A DNA stretch of 64,000 nt from DASQYE01 sp036389315 (GCA_036389315.1 DASVQF010000014.1:76087-140086); one strand, 5' to 3'; positions 48,336-58,492 are shown, counted from the first letter of the stretch. The notes: a model not told the origin generated them from the sequence alone. Made by a program: numbers and translations.

Positions 48336-49284
48336 GGCCTTCTAAAGCTGCGGGCTGACGGCGCGGCACGTTGACTGTCAGGAAGTCCTGGGCCAGCTCA
48401 GTCCTGGGAAAGACGGCGCGCGCTTCGGCGAGCAGCTCGTCGGGTGTGAGCGCGTTGCCGGGCGCGTAGCGCGGGCTCAAGTGCGTGATGAGGAGCCGCC
48501 TGGCGCGGGCTTCCAGCGCAACGCGCGCCGCCGCCCGAGCGGTCGAATGCATACTCCTGCGCGCCAGCTCTGTGTCCTGCTCGGCGAAGGTCGCTTCGTG
48601 TATCAGGAGATCTGCCTCGCGCGCCAGCTCCACAGCGCCCCGGCAATAGATCGTGTCCGTGCAGTAGGCCACGCGCCGCCCCTTAATGGTGGGCCCACAC
48701 AGCTCGCGCCCGTCCACCTCGCGCCCGTCGGCGAGCATGACTCTCTCGCCCCGCTTGAGCTTTCCGTAAAGAGGGCCCGGCGGTATCCCTAAAGCGCGGG
48801 CCCGCTCGACATCGAAAGCGCCCGCGCGGTCGCGCTCCGTAACGCTGTAGCCGAAAGTCTCTATGCGATGCGCGAGCGGGCGGCAACTGACCCGGAACTC
48901 ATCATCCTCGAAGACCGTGCCCGCAGCGACCGTGTGCACCTCGGTCGCGTAGGAGAAGCGCGTCTCGGAAGAGCGAGTGGTGGCGCGCACGTAGTCGTCG
49001 AGGCCCGCTGGCCCGTAGATGTCTATGCGCTCGGCATGGCCGGCCATCCCGGCCGAAGCCAGCAGGCCCGTCAACCCGAAGAGATGATCGCCGTGCAGGT
49101 GCGTGATAAAGATGCGCCTGATCTGGCTCAGCTTCAGCTCGCTTCTGAGAAGCTGGTGCTGTGTTCCTTCGCCGCAGTCAAAGAGCCATACCTCTCCCCT
49201 CTGCGGCAGACGCAATGCCACACAGGAGACGTTACGCGAGCGCGTCGGAACCCCGGCGCTCGTTCCCAGGAAGGTTATCTCCAA
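48322..49284 (-). CDS. rnz: ribonuclease Z (tRNA 3' processing endonuclease)
   Basis: Metallo-beta-lactamase-fold nuclease that trims tRNA 3' ends. 320 residues, the usual length of the short form. It begins with MEITFLGTSAGVPTRSRN, the family N-terminus, which fixes the start at TTG 49284. Zinc motif THLHGDH with H62, H64, D66, H67; also FDCGEGTQHQLLRS and, later, YCTDTIYC, LIHEATF and LITHLSPRY. The C-terminal part holds the expected 'STARAAARVA' helix. Divergent from the alpha-2-macroglobulin gene. Confidence 0.93.
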   Translation of the reverse strand: MEITFLGTSAGVPTRSRNVSCVALRLPQRGEVWLFDCGEGTQHQLLRSELKLSQIRRIFITHLHGDHLFGLTGLLASAGMAGHAERIDIYGPAGLDDYVRATTRSSETRFSYATEVHTVAAGTVFEDDEFRVSCRPLAHRIETFGYSVTERDRAGAFDVERARALGIPPGPLYGKLKRGERVMLADGREVDGRELCGPTIKGRRVAYCTDTIYCRGAVELAREADLLIHEATFAEQDTELARRSMHSTARAAARVALEARARRLLITHLSPRYAPGNALTPDELLAEARAVFPRTELAQDFLTVNVPRRQPAALEGHVEE

Positions 49285-49449
49285 GAGTTACAGCCGCACC
49301 TCCGAAGCGAGATTAAAGAATATACAGCCATCGCTCCCGATCTGTGTAATTAGTTTTGGAACCTTTTCATCTCGCCTGAGTCTAAATGATTGACGTATGA
49401 TACCTACGCGCATACATCTTCAAACCCGAACGAGGAAACTGTAGCCTTC

Positions 49450-52400
49450 ATGATTCACCTCAAGCCACTTGTCAGCCTGCTGCTCGTCTATCTATCTCTG
49501 GTTGGCCCCCTCTTACAGGTTTACGCACGCTCCGCTCCCAACACGGCCGAGCGGAGGAGCACGCCCGGCTCCAACTCCAGAGGGAATGGGCCCATGAGTA
49601 ATACCGTAGAAGAGTTGAAAGGCTTGCGCTTTCGATTGAGCGAAGGCACGGAACAACCCGCGCAGGCGCAGAACGCGGCGGTCGCGACGGCGGCGCGTCT
49701 TTCCGCAAGCGAGACGGAGCAGGTCTTGAAGCGGCTGCCGCCGGTCAAGGCCGAGCAGACGGACACGCAGGAGTTCGCGCTCAAGGATAGGTCGCTGCCT
49801 CCGCCGCGCACGGGCAAGACTATCAACGCAGCGTTCCCGCCGCCCGTGGAGAGTGCCGGGCCGGACACGACCGCTAACGTGGGCCCACTGGAAGTGCTGC
49901 GCTACAGTCCAGAGGGCGACGTGCCGCTCGCGCCGCAACTGAGCGTCACCTTTTCGCAGCCGATGGTGGCCGTGACCTCTGTCGAAGGCTTGGCCCAAGA
50001 GGCCGTGCCCGTTAGGCTCACGCCGCAGCCTAAGGGGCGCTGGCGCTGGGTGGGCACAAAGACTCTGCTGTTTGAGCCCGAAGGTCGTTTCCCACAGGCG
50101 ACCGCGTACCGGGTGAGCGTGCCGGCGGGCACAAGGTCTGCGACCGGCGCTCAGACGACGAAGGCGAGCGCGTGGACTTTCGCGACGCCCCCGCCGCAGT
50201 TGAAGACGAAATTTCCGGAGGACGGCCCCGTACGCAGAGACGCCCTCATCTTCTTAGAGTTCGACCAGCGCATAGACCCGGCCGCAGTCCTTCGCACCGT
50301 CAGGGTCACGTCGGGCAGAACCAATCTGAGCGTGCGGCTCGCAACGGCGCAGGAAGTTGAAGCGGACGAAGCCGTGCGCAGGCTCGCGGCCGGGGCGGAC
50401 AAAGAGCGATGGTTAGCGATCAGGGCTGCCGAAGGTTCCAGTGTAGGCGGACAGTCTGCGCTGCTGCCCGCCAATTCGAGCATCAACGTGACGGTCGGGC
50501 CCGGCACGCCCTCGGCCGAGGGCCCACGCACCACGACCGGGGCCGAGACCTTCTCCTTCCGCACCTTCGGGCCGCTCGGCGTCGTCAGGACGGAGTGCGG
50601 CTACGAGTGGCGCTGCTCGCCCTTCGATAGCTGGTCTGTCATCTTCACAAATGCGCTCGACGCGGAGGCTTTTCAAAAGTCGAGCCTACGCATTGAGCCG
50701 GAGGTGGCGGGCTTGAGGACTTCGGTCTACGGCAACACGCTGAGCATAGAGGGCCTGAAGCGCGGGCGCACAACTTACAGGGTGACGATTGACAAGTCCG
50801 TGCGCGACGAGTTCGGGCAGACCCTCGGCAAGGATGCGACCGTCACCTTCAATGTTGGCCCAGCCCCGCAAGCTCTAGCCTCCTCAGGCGAGAACTTCGT
50901 CACTTTAGACCCGACCGCGCCGCCGAGCTTCTCCGTCTTCAGCATCAATTACGACCGCCTGCGGGTCAGCCTCTATCGCGTGGGCCCGGAAGATTGGAGC
51001 GCCTTCGCGGCCTACATGCGCTGGCAACCGGGCGACACTCAAAAGTCGCCGGGCCCGCCCGGCCGGCAGGTCTACTCGAAGGTCATCGAAGTCAAATCGA
51101 AGCCGGACGAGATGGTCGAGACGGCCGTAGACCTCAAGCCCGCGCTCGACGGCGACACGGGCCAGGCGGTCATCCTCGTAGAGCCGCTCGTGCAGCCTAA
51201 GAATCCGTGGGAGAGGCGACTCATCAGGGCATGGATTCAGGCCACGCAGATCGGCCTCGACGCCTTCGCCGACCGGACTGACCTGCTGGCCTGGGCCAAC
51301 TCGCTCAAGGACGGCCGTCCGCTCGCGGGCGTGCAGATGACGGTGCTGCCTTCGGGCGAGTCGGCCGTGAGCGGCCCGGACGGAGTGGCGCGCTTCGCGC
51401 TCCCCTCGACCAAGACCGGGGGTCTCAACCTGCTGGTCGCGCGGCGCGGCTCTGATCTGGCTATCCTTCCGGAGCACTACGAATGGTGGAACACTGAGGG
51501 CGGCTGGCTGAGGAGAGAGGCTGCGGATTCTTTGCGCTGGTACGTGTTCGATGACCGGAAGATGTATCGGCCGGGCGAAGAGGTTCACGTTAAGGGATGG
51601 ATCAGGCGCGTCGGCGGAGGCCGAGAGGGCGACGTGGGCCCACTCGCCGGGGCCGCGACGAGCGTCTCCTACAAGCTCATGGACTCGCGCGGCAACGAGG
51701 TCGGCAAAGGCGCTCTGCCCCTGAACGCCCTGGGCGGCTTCGATACTGTCTTAAAACTTCCAGGCACGATGAACCTCGGCGACGCACGGATGGAGCTACA
51801 GGCCGAAGGCGGAAGCGTGGGCCAAGTCATGCAGCAGACCTTCTCGCACAGCTTTCAGGTACAGGAGTTCCGCCGCCCCGAATTCGAGGTCACGGCGCAG
51901 GCGAGCGAGGGCCCACACATAGTCGGCGGTCATGCGGACGCGTCCGTGACGGCCGCTTATTATGCCGGCGGCGGTCTGCCCAATACGGAAGTCACCTGGC
52001 ATGTGACCTCCACGCCGGCCAACTACACGCCGCCCAATCGCGGCGATTACACGTTCGGCAAGTGGGTTCCCTGGTGGATCGCAAGCAGCGGCGACGGAGA
52101 AAGCCACACCGAAAGCTTCACGGGGCGCACGGACGGCGCGGGCAAGCACCGCCTGCGAATAGATTTCGACTCGGTCAATCCGCCGCGACCTTCGAGCGTC
52201 ACGGCCGAAGCGAGCGTGACGGATGTCAACCGCCAGGCATGGACGGCTTCTGCGAGCATGCTGGTGCATCCGTCGGAGCTGTACGTGGGCCTGCGCAGTG
52301 ATCGCACCTTCGTCGAGCAGGGCCAGCCGCTCACGGTCGAATCAATCGTCACGGACATCGACGGCAAGTCGCGCGCGGGCCGCACCGTAAGGATGCGCGC

Positions 52401-55400
52401 AGTGCTGCTGGATTGGTCTTTTAAGAACGGCGAGTGGACGCAGGAAGAGACCAATGCGCAGGACTGCACTGTGCAGTCGGGCCAGGACGCGCCCGTTAAG
52501 TGTACGTTCGAGGCTAAGACCGGCGGGACGTATCGCGTGACGGCCCGCGTCATGGATGACCGCGAGAGACCGAACGAGAGCGAGCTGACGCTGTGGGTCG
52601 CAGGAGGCAAGCGCCCGCCCACGCGCGACATCGAACAGGAGACGGTCGAGCTGATCCCAGACCGCAAGGAGTACAAGGCGGGCGACACGGCGCAGGTGCT
52701 CGTGCAGGCTCCCTTTTACCCGGCCGAAGGCGTCATGACCTTGCGCCGCTCCGGCCTGCTCAAGAGCGAGCGATTTCGCATGGATGGGCCCACGACGACG
52801 CTCAAGGTTCCGATTGAGGAGCACTTCATCCCTAACCTCTACGTGCAGGTTGATCTGGTCGGAGCGGCGGCGCGCACGGACGACGCCGGCAAGGCGGACG
52901 AGCGTTTGCCGAAGCGCCCGGCCTACGCCAGAGGCGAGTTGAACCTTTCGGTTCCGCCGCTTGAGCGCAGGCTGCTGGTGCAGGCGACGCCGCGCGAGCG
53001 CGCGCTTGAGCCGGGCGCTGAAACTACAGTCAACGTCGAAGTGCGCGACGCCGCAAGCAAGCCTGTCGCGGGCAGCGAAGTCGCCGTCGTCGTCGTGGAC
53101 GAATCCGTGCTCGCTCTGACCAACTACAAGCTGGATGACCCGCTCGCAATCTTCTACGCGCAGCGCAGCGCGGACGTGAGCGATTATCACCTGCGCGAGA
53201 AAGTGGTGCTCAGCAATCCGGAGATTTTGATTCAGCAGGCGGAAGCGGTCGGCGGCGCGGCGGGAAGCGCGCCCGTGACTAGGGCCGAGGCGATGGCCTC
53301 CGAGGCTCCCCCACCGCCTCCCAAACCCGCGCCGCGTCAACGCAAGAGTGCTGGCGTCATGAACCTCGACGCCCCGGATGAGAATCAAGCGATTCGCCTG
53401 CGCGAGAATTTCAATGCGCTGGCCGTCTTCGCCGCCGCTGTGCCGACAGACGCTACGGGGCACGCGCAGGTGCGTGTCAAGCTGCCGGACAACCTGACGC
53501 GCTATCGCGTGATGGCCGTCTCGGTGGCTGGCGGGCGACAGTTCGGCTCGGGCGAATCCTCCATCACTGCGCGCCAGCCCTTGATGGTGCGCCCCAGCGC
53601 GCCACGCTTCCTGAACTTCGGCGACCGCTTCGAGCTGCCCATAGTCGTGCAGAACCAGACGGACGCGGCGATGACCGTGGACGTGGCCGTACGCGCAACC
53701 AACGCCGAGCTGACGGACGGCGCGGGGCGGCGCGTAGTGGTTGCGGCCAATGACCGGGCCGAGGTGCGTTTGCCCGTCGCGGCTTCGCGCGCGGGCACGG
53801 CGCGCTTTCAGATGGCTGCTGTGGCGGGGCGCTGGGCCGATGCGGCGGAGATAGAGCTGCCCGTCTGGACGCCTGCGACGACCGAAGCGTTTGCGACCTA
53901 CGGCGAGCTGGACGAAGGCGCAATCGTGCAGCCGGTCAGAGCGCCCGAGGACGTTTTCAAACAGTTCGGAGGACTGGAAGTCACTACCTCTTCGACGCAG
54001 CTACAGGAGTTGACGGACGCAGTGCTCTACCTGATGGCCTATCCTTACGAATGCTCCGAGCAGCTTTCGTCGCGCGTGCTGGCCGTCGCAGCCCTGCGCG
54101 ATGTGCTGACGGCGTTCGCGGCCAAAGGATTGCCGAAGCCTGAAGAGATGACGGCGGCTGTGGCGCGCGACATCAAGCGCTTGCAGGGCTTGCAGAACCC
54201 TGACGGCGGCTTCGGTTTCTGGCGACGCGGCGAGCAGTCCTGGCCCTACGTCAGCATTCACGTAGCCCATGCGCTTGAGCGTGCGCGCGGAAAGCGGTTC
54301 GACGTGCCCGGCGAGATGATCGAACGCTCAAAGAGGTATCTGCGAAACATAGACCAGCACATCCCTGCCGATTATCCGGTAGAGGTGCGGCGGGCCCTTC
54401 AGGCTTACGCGCTCTACGTCCGCAATCGCATGGGAGAGAAAGACGCCGCGCGGGCCCGAAAGCTAGTAGCCGAAGCGGGGCTTGAAAATCTTTCGCTCGA
54501 AGCCGTCGGCTGGCTCCTGCCAGTGTTCTCCAGCGACGCTCCATCCTCGGCCGTGGTGGAGTCTATTCGCAGGCTTCTCAACAACCGTGCGAGCGAGACT
54601 GCGGGCACGGCTCACTTCGTCACTTCCTACCGCGACGGCGAGTACCTGTTGCTTCACTCTGAGCGGCGCGCCGACGGAATCATCCTCGAAGCTTTGATCG
54701 GAGACCAGCCCGCGAGCGACCTGATTCCGAAAGTCGTCAGGGGCTTGCTCGCGCACCGCAAGGCCGGACGGTGGGAGAACACACAGGAGAACGTCTTCAT
54801 ATTGCTGGCTCTTGATCGCTACTTTGCGACTTATGAAAAGGCGACGCCGGATTTTGTGGCGCGCGCATGGCTCGGCCAGGCGTTCGCCGGAGAGCAAACG
54901 TTTAAGGGACGCACGACCGAGCGCCAGCAGGTCAACATCCCTATGCGCTATCTGGCGGAGAACGCGGGCGTCCAGAACCTTGTGCTCAGCAAGAGCGGGC
55001 CCGGCCGTCTCTACTATCGCGTCGGCGTGCAGTACGCGCCCGCGAATCTGAAGCTCAGCGGTGCGGACTACGGCTTTACGGTCGAGCGCGTCTACGAGGC
55101 TGTGGATAATGCGTCGGACGTGCGGCGCGACGCTGACGGAACGTGGCACATCAAGGCGGGCTCGCGCGTGCGTGTGCGGCTGACGATGGCCGCGCCGTCG
55201 CGTCGCTATCATGTCGCGCTGGTCGATCCTATCCCGGCGGGCCTGGAGGCTTTGAACCCGGCGCTGGCGGTCACGGGCAGCATTCCGGCCGACGAGCGCG
55301 CGAGTGAAGCGAGGGGGCGCGTGCCGTCTTGGTGGTGGTCGCGTCCCTGGTTCGAGCACCAAAACCTGCGCGACGAGCGGGCCGAAGCTTTCGCCTCTCT

Positions 55401-55545
55401 GCTCTGGGAAGGAGTCTATACCTACTCTTATGTGGCGCGCGCGACCGTGCCCGGCGAGTTCGTCGTGCCGCCCGCCAAGGCCGAGGAGATGTATCATCCC
55501 GAAACCTTCGGGCGCGGCGCGAGCGACCGCGTGCGCGTCGAGTAG
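49450..55545 (+). CDS. bacterial alpha-2-macroglobulin with CSEQ thioester motif
   Basis: Large periplasmic or outer-surface protease trap of 2031 residues, thought to protect the envelope from host or competitor proteases. The start is the ATG at 49450 (signal peptide MIHLKPLVSLLLVYLSLVGPL); the frame reaches a TTG at 49390, but those residues precede the signal peptide. Domains in order: Ig-like MG domains (about 140-460), MG2-type region with WYVFDDRKMYRPGEEVHVKGWIRR (near 700), further MG domains, a Pro-rich segment before residue 1320 that may be the bait, RLRENFNALAVFAAAVPTDA, and the thioester-containing alpha-alpha domain with YPYECSEQ (C1535, Q1538), so the internal thioester can form. 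It lacks an obvious lipobox. The usual neighbour pbpC is not present. Confidence 0.92.
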   Translation: MIHLKPLVSLLLVYLSLVGPLLQVYARSAPNTAERRSTPGSNSRGNGPMSNTVEELKGLRFRLSEGTEQPAQAQNAAVATAARLSASETEQVLKRLPPVKAEQTDTQEFALKDRSLPPPRTGKTINAAFPPPVESAGPDTTANVGPLEVLRYSPEGDVPLAPQLSVTFSQPMVAVTSVEGLAQEAVPVRLTPQPKGRWRWVGTKTLLFEPEGRFPQATAYRVSVPAGTRSATGAQTTKASAWTFATPPPQLKTKFPEDGPVRRDALIFLEFDQRIDPAAVLRTVRVTSGRTNLSVRLATAQEVEADEAVRRLAAGADKERWLAIRAAEGSSVGGQSALLPANSSINVTVGPGTPSAEGPRTTTGAETFSFRTFGPLGVVRTECGYEWRCSPFDSWSVIFTNALDAEAFQKSSLRIEPEVAGLRTSVYGNTLSIEGLKRGRTTYRVTIDKSVRDEFGQTLGKDATVTFNVGPAPQALASSGENFVTLDPTAPPSFSVFSINYDRLRVSLYRVGPEDWSAFAAYMRWQPGDTQKSPGPPGRQVYSKVIEVKSKPDEMVETAVDLKPALDGDTGQAVILVEPLVQPKNPWERRLIRAWIQATQIGLDAFADRTDLLAWANSLKDGRPLAGVQMTVLPSGESAVSGPDGVARFALPSTKTGGLNLLVARRGSDLAILPEHYEWWNTEGGWLRREAADSLRWYVFDDRKMYRPGEEVHVKGWIRRVGGGREGDVGPLAGAATSVSYKLMDSRGNEVGKGALPLNALGGFDTVLKLPGTMNLGDARMELQAEGGSVGQVMQQTFSHSFQVQEFRRPEFEVTAQASEGPHIVGGHADASVTAAYYAGGGLPNTEVTWHVTSTPANYTPPNRGDYTFGKWVPWWIASSGDGESHTESFTGRTDGAGKHRLRIDFDSVNPPRPSSVTAEASVTDVNRQAWTASASMLVHPSELYVGLRSDRTFVEQGQPLTVESIVTDIDGKSRAGRTVRMRAVLLDWSFKNGEWTQEETNAQDCTVQSGQDAPVKCTFEAKTGGTYRVTARVMDDRERPNESELTLWVAGGKRPPTRDIEQETVELIPDRKEYKAGDTAQVLVQAPFYPAEGVMTLRRSGLLKSERFRMDGPTTTLKVPIEEHFIPNLYVQVDLVGAAARTDDAGKADERLPKRPAYARGELNLSVPPLERRLLVQATPRERALEPGAETTVNVEVRDAASKPVAGSEVAVVVVDESVLALTNYKLDDPLAIFYAQRSADVSDYHLREKVVLSNPEILIQQAEAVGGAAGSAPVTRAEAMASEAPPPPPKPAPRQRKSAGVMNLDAPDENQAIRLRENFNALAVFAAAVPTDATGHAQVRVKLPDNLTRYRVMAVSVAGGRQFGSGESSITARQPLMVRPSAPRFLNFGDRFELPIVVQNQTDAAMTVDVAVRATNAELTDGAGRRVVVAANDRAEVRLPVAASRAGTARFQMAAVAGRWADAAEIELPVWTPATTEAFATYGELDEGAIVQPVRAPEDVFKQFGGLEVTTSSTQLQELTDAVLYLMAYPYECSEQLSSRVLAVAALRDVLTAFAAKGLPKPEEMTAAVARDIKRLQGLQNPDGGFGFWRRGEQSWPYVSIHVAHALERARGKRFDVPGEMIERSKRYLRNIDQHIPADYPVEVRRALQAYALYVRNRMGEKDAARARKLVAEAGLENLSLEAVGWLLPVFSSDAPSSAVVESIRRLLNNRASETAGTAHFVTSYRDGEYLLLHSERRADGIILEALIGDQPASDLIPKVVRGLLAHRKAGRWENTQENVFILLALDRYFATYEKATPDFVARAWLGQAFAGEQTFKGRTTERQQVNIPMRYLAENAGVQNLVLSKSGPGRLYYRVGVQYAPANLKLSGADYGFTVERVYEAVDNASDVRRDADGTWHIKAGSRVRVRLTMAAPSRRYHVALVDPIPAGLEALNPALAVTGSIPADERASEARGRVPSWWWSRPWFEHQNLRDERAEAFASLLWEGVYTYSYVARATVPGEFVVPPAKAEEMYHPETFGRGASDRVRVE

Positions 55546-55684
55546 AAGAGAGGTCAATGACGGTGCGGCTATGGCCTCACGCCCTCTCTTTTTATTGCAA
55601 CCCGGTATCAATTCGCGCTCTTGAAACTCGTCACCCGATCAACCGTATAAGCTACTGGGTCGCGATAGAAAAGGAGGCACAACG

Positions 55685-56164
55685 ATGAAAGCCAGAGAGC
55701 TGATACCGCGCCTGTTACTCTGTTTATGTTTGGCGCAGATTGCTGCTTTTGCCCGCGACAGCTCGAAGGGTCGAGTTGCGGAGGATAAGACGGAGGCGAT
55801 AGAGAAAGAGATTCTGCGCCTTGAAGAGGTGGGCAGACAAAAGGCGCTTAAAGGCGACAGCGAGTGGGATGAACTGATAGCCGAAGGAGCTTACATGATC
55901 GCTTATGACGGCTCCGTTATCCTCTATCACAAAGGGCAAAGCCTTCCTTCCTTGCCGTTGAAATCCTTCAAAATGTCGGAGATGATCGTCAGGGTTTACG
56001 GCGAAGCTGCGGTGGTGACGGGGCTGGCTGAGATTGAAAGCGAGACGGCGCAGCATCAGCCATTCTCATTTAAGATGAGATTCCTGAACGTGTGGCGGAA
56101 GTCTGGCGACGGGTGGAAGATAGTGGTCTCCGAGCGGACAGGTGTCAAGCCGCCTCCGAAGTGA
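55685..56164 (+). CDS. secreted DUF4440/SnoaL-like protein
   Basis: 159 residues with a signal peptide (MKARELIPRLLLCLCLAQIAAFA) and a single NTF2-like alpha+beta domain: IEKEILRLEEVGRQKALKGD as the N-terminal helix, then DELIAEGAYMIAYDGSV, VRVYGEAAVVTGLAEIE, and RFLNVWRKSGDGWKIVVSERT, the typical end of DUF4440. Such proteins are small-ligand binders or isomerase-like; the role is unknown. The ribosome site is strong (AAGGAGG, 7 bases before ATG). It may be read alone, 139 bases after the macroglobulin gene. Confidence 0.8.
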   Translation: MKARELIPRLLLCLCLAQIAAFARDSSKGRVAEDKTEAIEKEILRLEEVGRQKALKGDSEWDELIAEGAYMIAYDGSVILYHKGQSLPSLPLKSFKMSEMIVRVYGEAAVVTGLAEIESETAQHQPFSFKMRFLNVWRKSGDGWKIVVSERTGVKPPPK

Positions 56165-56193
56165 TTCGATTGCCGGCCAAATCACACGCGCTC

Positions 56194-56808
56194 TTAAAGC
56201 GCACGGCGCACGGTGCGGCGCACGGCCTCGGCCGTCAAGGCGTAGACCAGATGCGAGCAGAGCGAGTAGGCGTGCTCTGAGAGCGGATACTCTGTCGGCT
56301 TTCTTGAGAGGCCGAGGGCTGGCACTGTCACTTCGTCGGCGGCGAGCCAGAAGACCGCGCCGAAGGGCAGCCCCGCGAACGCCGTCACCGCCGGAGCCGC
56401 TTCCGCCAGCGCGCCGTAGAAAGCGCCCGCGCCCACGCCGAAGACATAATGGACGACCGCGCCGGCCCGCTCCTTTTCGCTCTCCTGCAAGCTGCGATCA
56501 AGGACGCCTTCGGTGACGGCCCCCGCGACCTTCTCTGCCGGGTCGTCCTGTTGCTTGATGCCTGGGCCCACTCCTTTAACAGCATCCCTCTCGTCGCTCT
56601 CATCGCTGCTCTGCCCTTCGACGTAAGGCTTGATGCCCTGCGCGCCGTGCGGTTTTTCGACGCCGACCTGCTGACGGCTCCACATCGCCTGAAAACGGTT
56701 CATCGTCCAGGATGCTATGAGCCCGGCGACCAGGCCCGCCGCCAAACCTTTCAAGAGATCAACGCTTTCGTGCTCGCGCGCAGCCATATCGCTCGGCATT
56801 TCTCCCAA
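56194..56808 (-). CDS. DUF1440-like inner-membrane protein
   Basis: 204 residues. A first membrane helix (LLKGLAAGLVAGLIASWTMNRFQAMW, about 18-43), a hydrophilic insert rich in Asp/Glu/Lys (about 50-100), then hydrophobic segments from about 115 (VHYVFGVGAGAFYGALAE, GLPFGAVFWLAADEVTVPALGL) and the motif PLSEHAYSLCSHLVYALTAEAVRR. The pattern is that of DUF1440/YagU-type proteins; in E. coli YagU helps acid survival, but equivalence is not shown. Convergent with the secreted DUF4440 gene (29 bases between stops). Confidence 0.72.
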   Translation of the reverse strand: MGEMPSDMAAREHESVDLLKGLAAGLVAGLIASWTMNRFQAMWSRQQVGVEKPHGAQGIKPYVEGQSSDESDERDAVKGVGPGIKQQDDPAEKVAGAVTEGVLDRSLQESEKERAGAVVHYVFGVGAGAFYGALAEAAPAVTAFAGLPFGAVFWLAADEVTVPALGLSRKPTEYPLSEHAYSLCSHLVYALTAEAVRRTVRRAL

Positions 56809-57008
56809 ACCCTCCCGGAAATCTGTGACAGAATTTTCGCCATCTTAAACTCAGACACATCTGAAAAGCCATCCGGGACGGCCCCTACACTTTTTCACTT
56901 GCAAAAGCCTGGCCCGTGGCTCTACTCTTTGTACACCCAACCTCCCCTCTAAAAGCCTTCCCCGAAATTTCCCCCTTAGCCCGAGAGTGTTTGCAGGAGG
57001 GAGAACAG

Positions 57009-58343
57009 ATGTCCGGCATCAGACCATTGATCGCAGCGTTGTTATCAATCGCGCTCTTCGGCCCCGTGCTGGCCGCCGTGACGCAGCAACAAAGGCGGCA
57101 GCAGCAGCCCGCGCCTACGAACAGGCGCAACGCTAACACTACGGTCGGACAATCGCTGCTGACGGGTATCTACCGGCTCGATACCAAAGGCAGCGACGAC
57201 CCGCGCATATCGGCTGCGCGCGCCGTGAGCAATTTGCCGCCCGATGTGCAGCGCCGCGTCGTCGAGCACCTGTCGCCGCGCCTGGAATCGCCCGAACAGC
57301 TCGCCATCGAACGACGCGGGCGTGTGATCGAGATCGCCTCGTCTCGCGCGCCGCGCATCAGCTTCGAGGCAGACGGGCGCGAGCACGAGGAGCGTTCGGC
57401 GGACGGCCGCCCCGTCAGCACCCGCGCCGTGCTCTACGGCGATCAACTGATGGTCAGCACCAGCGGGAGCCCGGACGACGAGTTCACAGTCGTCTTCGAC
57501 CCGGTTGACCAGGGGCGTCGCCTGCGCGTGACGCGCCGCATCTACGTCGAACAGATCAGGGAGCCGGTCGTCGTGCAGAGCCTCTATAACAAGACTTCGA
57601 GCGTAGCGCGCTGGGGCATCTTCGACGAGTCGCGGCAGACGGCGCGCAGTAGCAGCGGCAATACGCAGAGGCGCACCCCTGGGCCCACCGCGACTGCGCC
57701 CGGCACGGCCACCGTCAGGCAGCAGCCCACCCCGCCCGTCATACGCGAGCGCCCGCCGCAAGCACCACCGGCCGGGCCCACCACGCGCCAGGGCGACGGC
57801 GTTTACGTCCTGAGCGTCCCCGCCGGGACGCAGCTCGTCGCCGTCCTCGCAAGCGACCTCAGCACGGCACGTTCCCGCGAAGGCGACCCGTTTACGATGT
57901 CCGTTCGTGGGCCCACGCAGTACGAAGGGGCCACGCTCGAAGGCTATGTCGCGCACATAGAGCGTGGCGGCGCGCTCTCGGGCCGAGCCGAGATGACGCT
58001 CGAATTCCGGCAGATCAGGCTGCGTGACGGGCGTACGGCTCCGTTCACCGGCTATATAGAGAACGTGCGGGCCGCCGGCGGCGAAGACGTGCGATTGGGA
58101 AGCGAGAATACAGGGAGCGTAGAGGAGCGAAGCGATCAAACGCAGCGCACGGCCGAGCGCACGGCCATCGGCGCAGCCGTCGGCGCGATCATCGGCGCGA
58201 TTGCCAACGGCGGCAAGGGCGCGGCCATCGGCGCGGCCATCGGCGCGGGCGTCGGCGCGGGCTCAGTCTATGCACAGGGGCGCGACGACCTTGAGCTGCT
58301 GCGCGGCACGGAGATGACCATCCGCGCGCGCGGCTCAAGATAG
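57009..58343 (+). CDS. secreted protein with C-terminal glycine zipper
   Basis: 445 residues starting at the ATG at 57009 with AGGAGGGAG a few bases upstream; the longer open frame to 56916 is rejected. A signal peptide (MSGIRPLIAALLSIALFGPVLA) is followed by a Gln/Arg-rich stretch, a beta-rich domain (about 45-215), a Pro/Thr linker, and a domain beginning GDGVYVLSVPAGTQLVAVL that resembles the TrbI/VirB10-like module of acidobacterial envelope proteins. Residues about 380-420 are a glycine zipper (AIGAAVGAIIGAIANGG, AAIGAAIGAGVGAGS), which usually inserts in membranes; the DNA here is a short GGCGCGGCCATC-type tandem repeat (58216-58260). Function unknown. Confidence 0.75.
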   Translation: MSGIRPLIAALLSIALFGPVLAAVTQQQRRQQQPAPTNRRNANTTVGQSLLTGIYRLDTKGSDDPRISAARAVSNLPPDVQRRVVEHLSPRLESPEQLAIERRGRVIEIASSRAPRISFEADGREHEERSADGRPVSTRAVLYGDQLMVSTSGSPDDEFTVVFDPVDQGRRLRVTRRIYVEQIREPVVVQSLYNKTSSVARWGIFDESRQTARSSSGNTQRRTPGPTATAPGTATVRQQPTPPVIRERPPQAPPAGPTTRQGDGVYVLSVPAGTQLVAVLASDLSTARSREGDPFTMSVRGPTQYEGATLEGYVAHIERGGALSGRAEMTLEFRQIRLRDGRTAPFTGYIENVRAAGGEDVRLGSENTGSVEERSDQTQRTAERTAIGAAVGAIIGAIANGGKGAAIGAAIGAGVGAGSVYAQGRDDLELLRGTEMTIRARGSR

Positions 58344-58360
58344 CAGATTCAAACAGGAGA

Positions 58361-58402
58361 GTCAGGATAAAAGAGAAGCCATGGCTTTTCTTTTATCCTG
58401 AC
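58361..58402. terminator. hairpin after the glycine-zipper gene
   Basis: GTCAGGATAAAAGAGAAGCC (58361-58380) pairs with 58383-58402 at 19 of 20 positions around a 2-base loop. No T tract follows directly. CAGGA/TCCTG flanks extend the pairing imperfectly. Style and position at a gene end are like the other intergenic hairpins. Confidence 0.55.
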
Positions 58403-58453
58403 AATCCTGTCCATCCCTGCTAATTCTCTTTCCTTCCATCTACAACCTCGGAC

Positions 58454-58483
58454 TTGCGCGGGCGCACCCTGGCATCGTATGTT
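58454..58483 (+). promoter_or_regulatory. promoter-like sequence for the zinc-ribbon gene
   Basis: TTGCGC (58454-58459) and TATGTT (58478-58483) are 18 bases apart, and the ATG at 58493 follows 9 bases after the -10. Transcription would start about 3 bases before the ATG, so the mRNA would be nearly leaderless; no Shine-Dalgarno site is present. Confidence 0.4.
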
Positions 58484-58492
58484 ACAGGCGTT

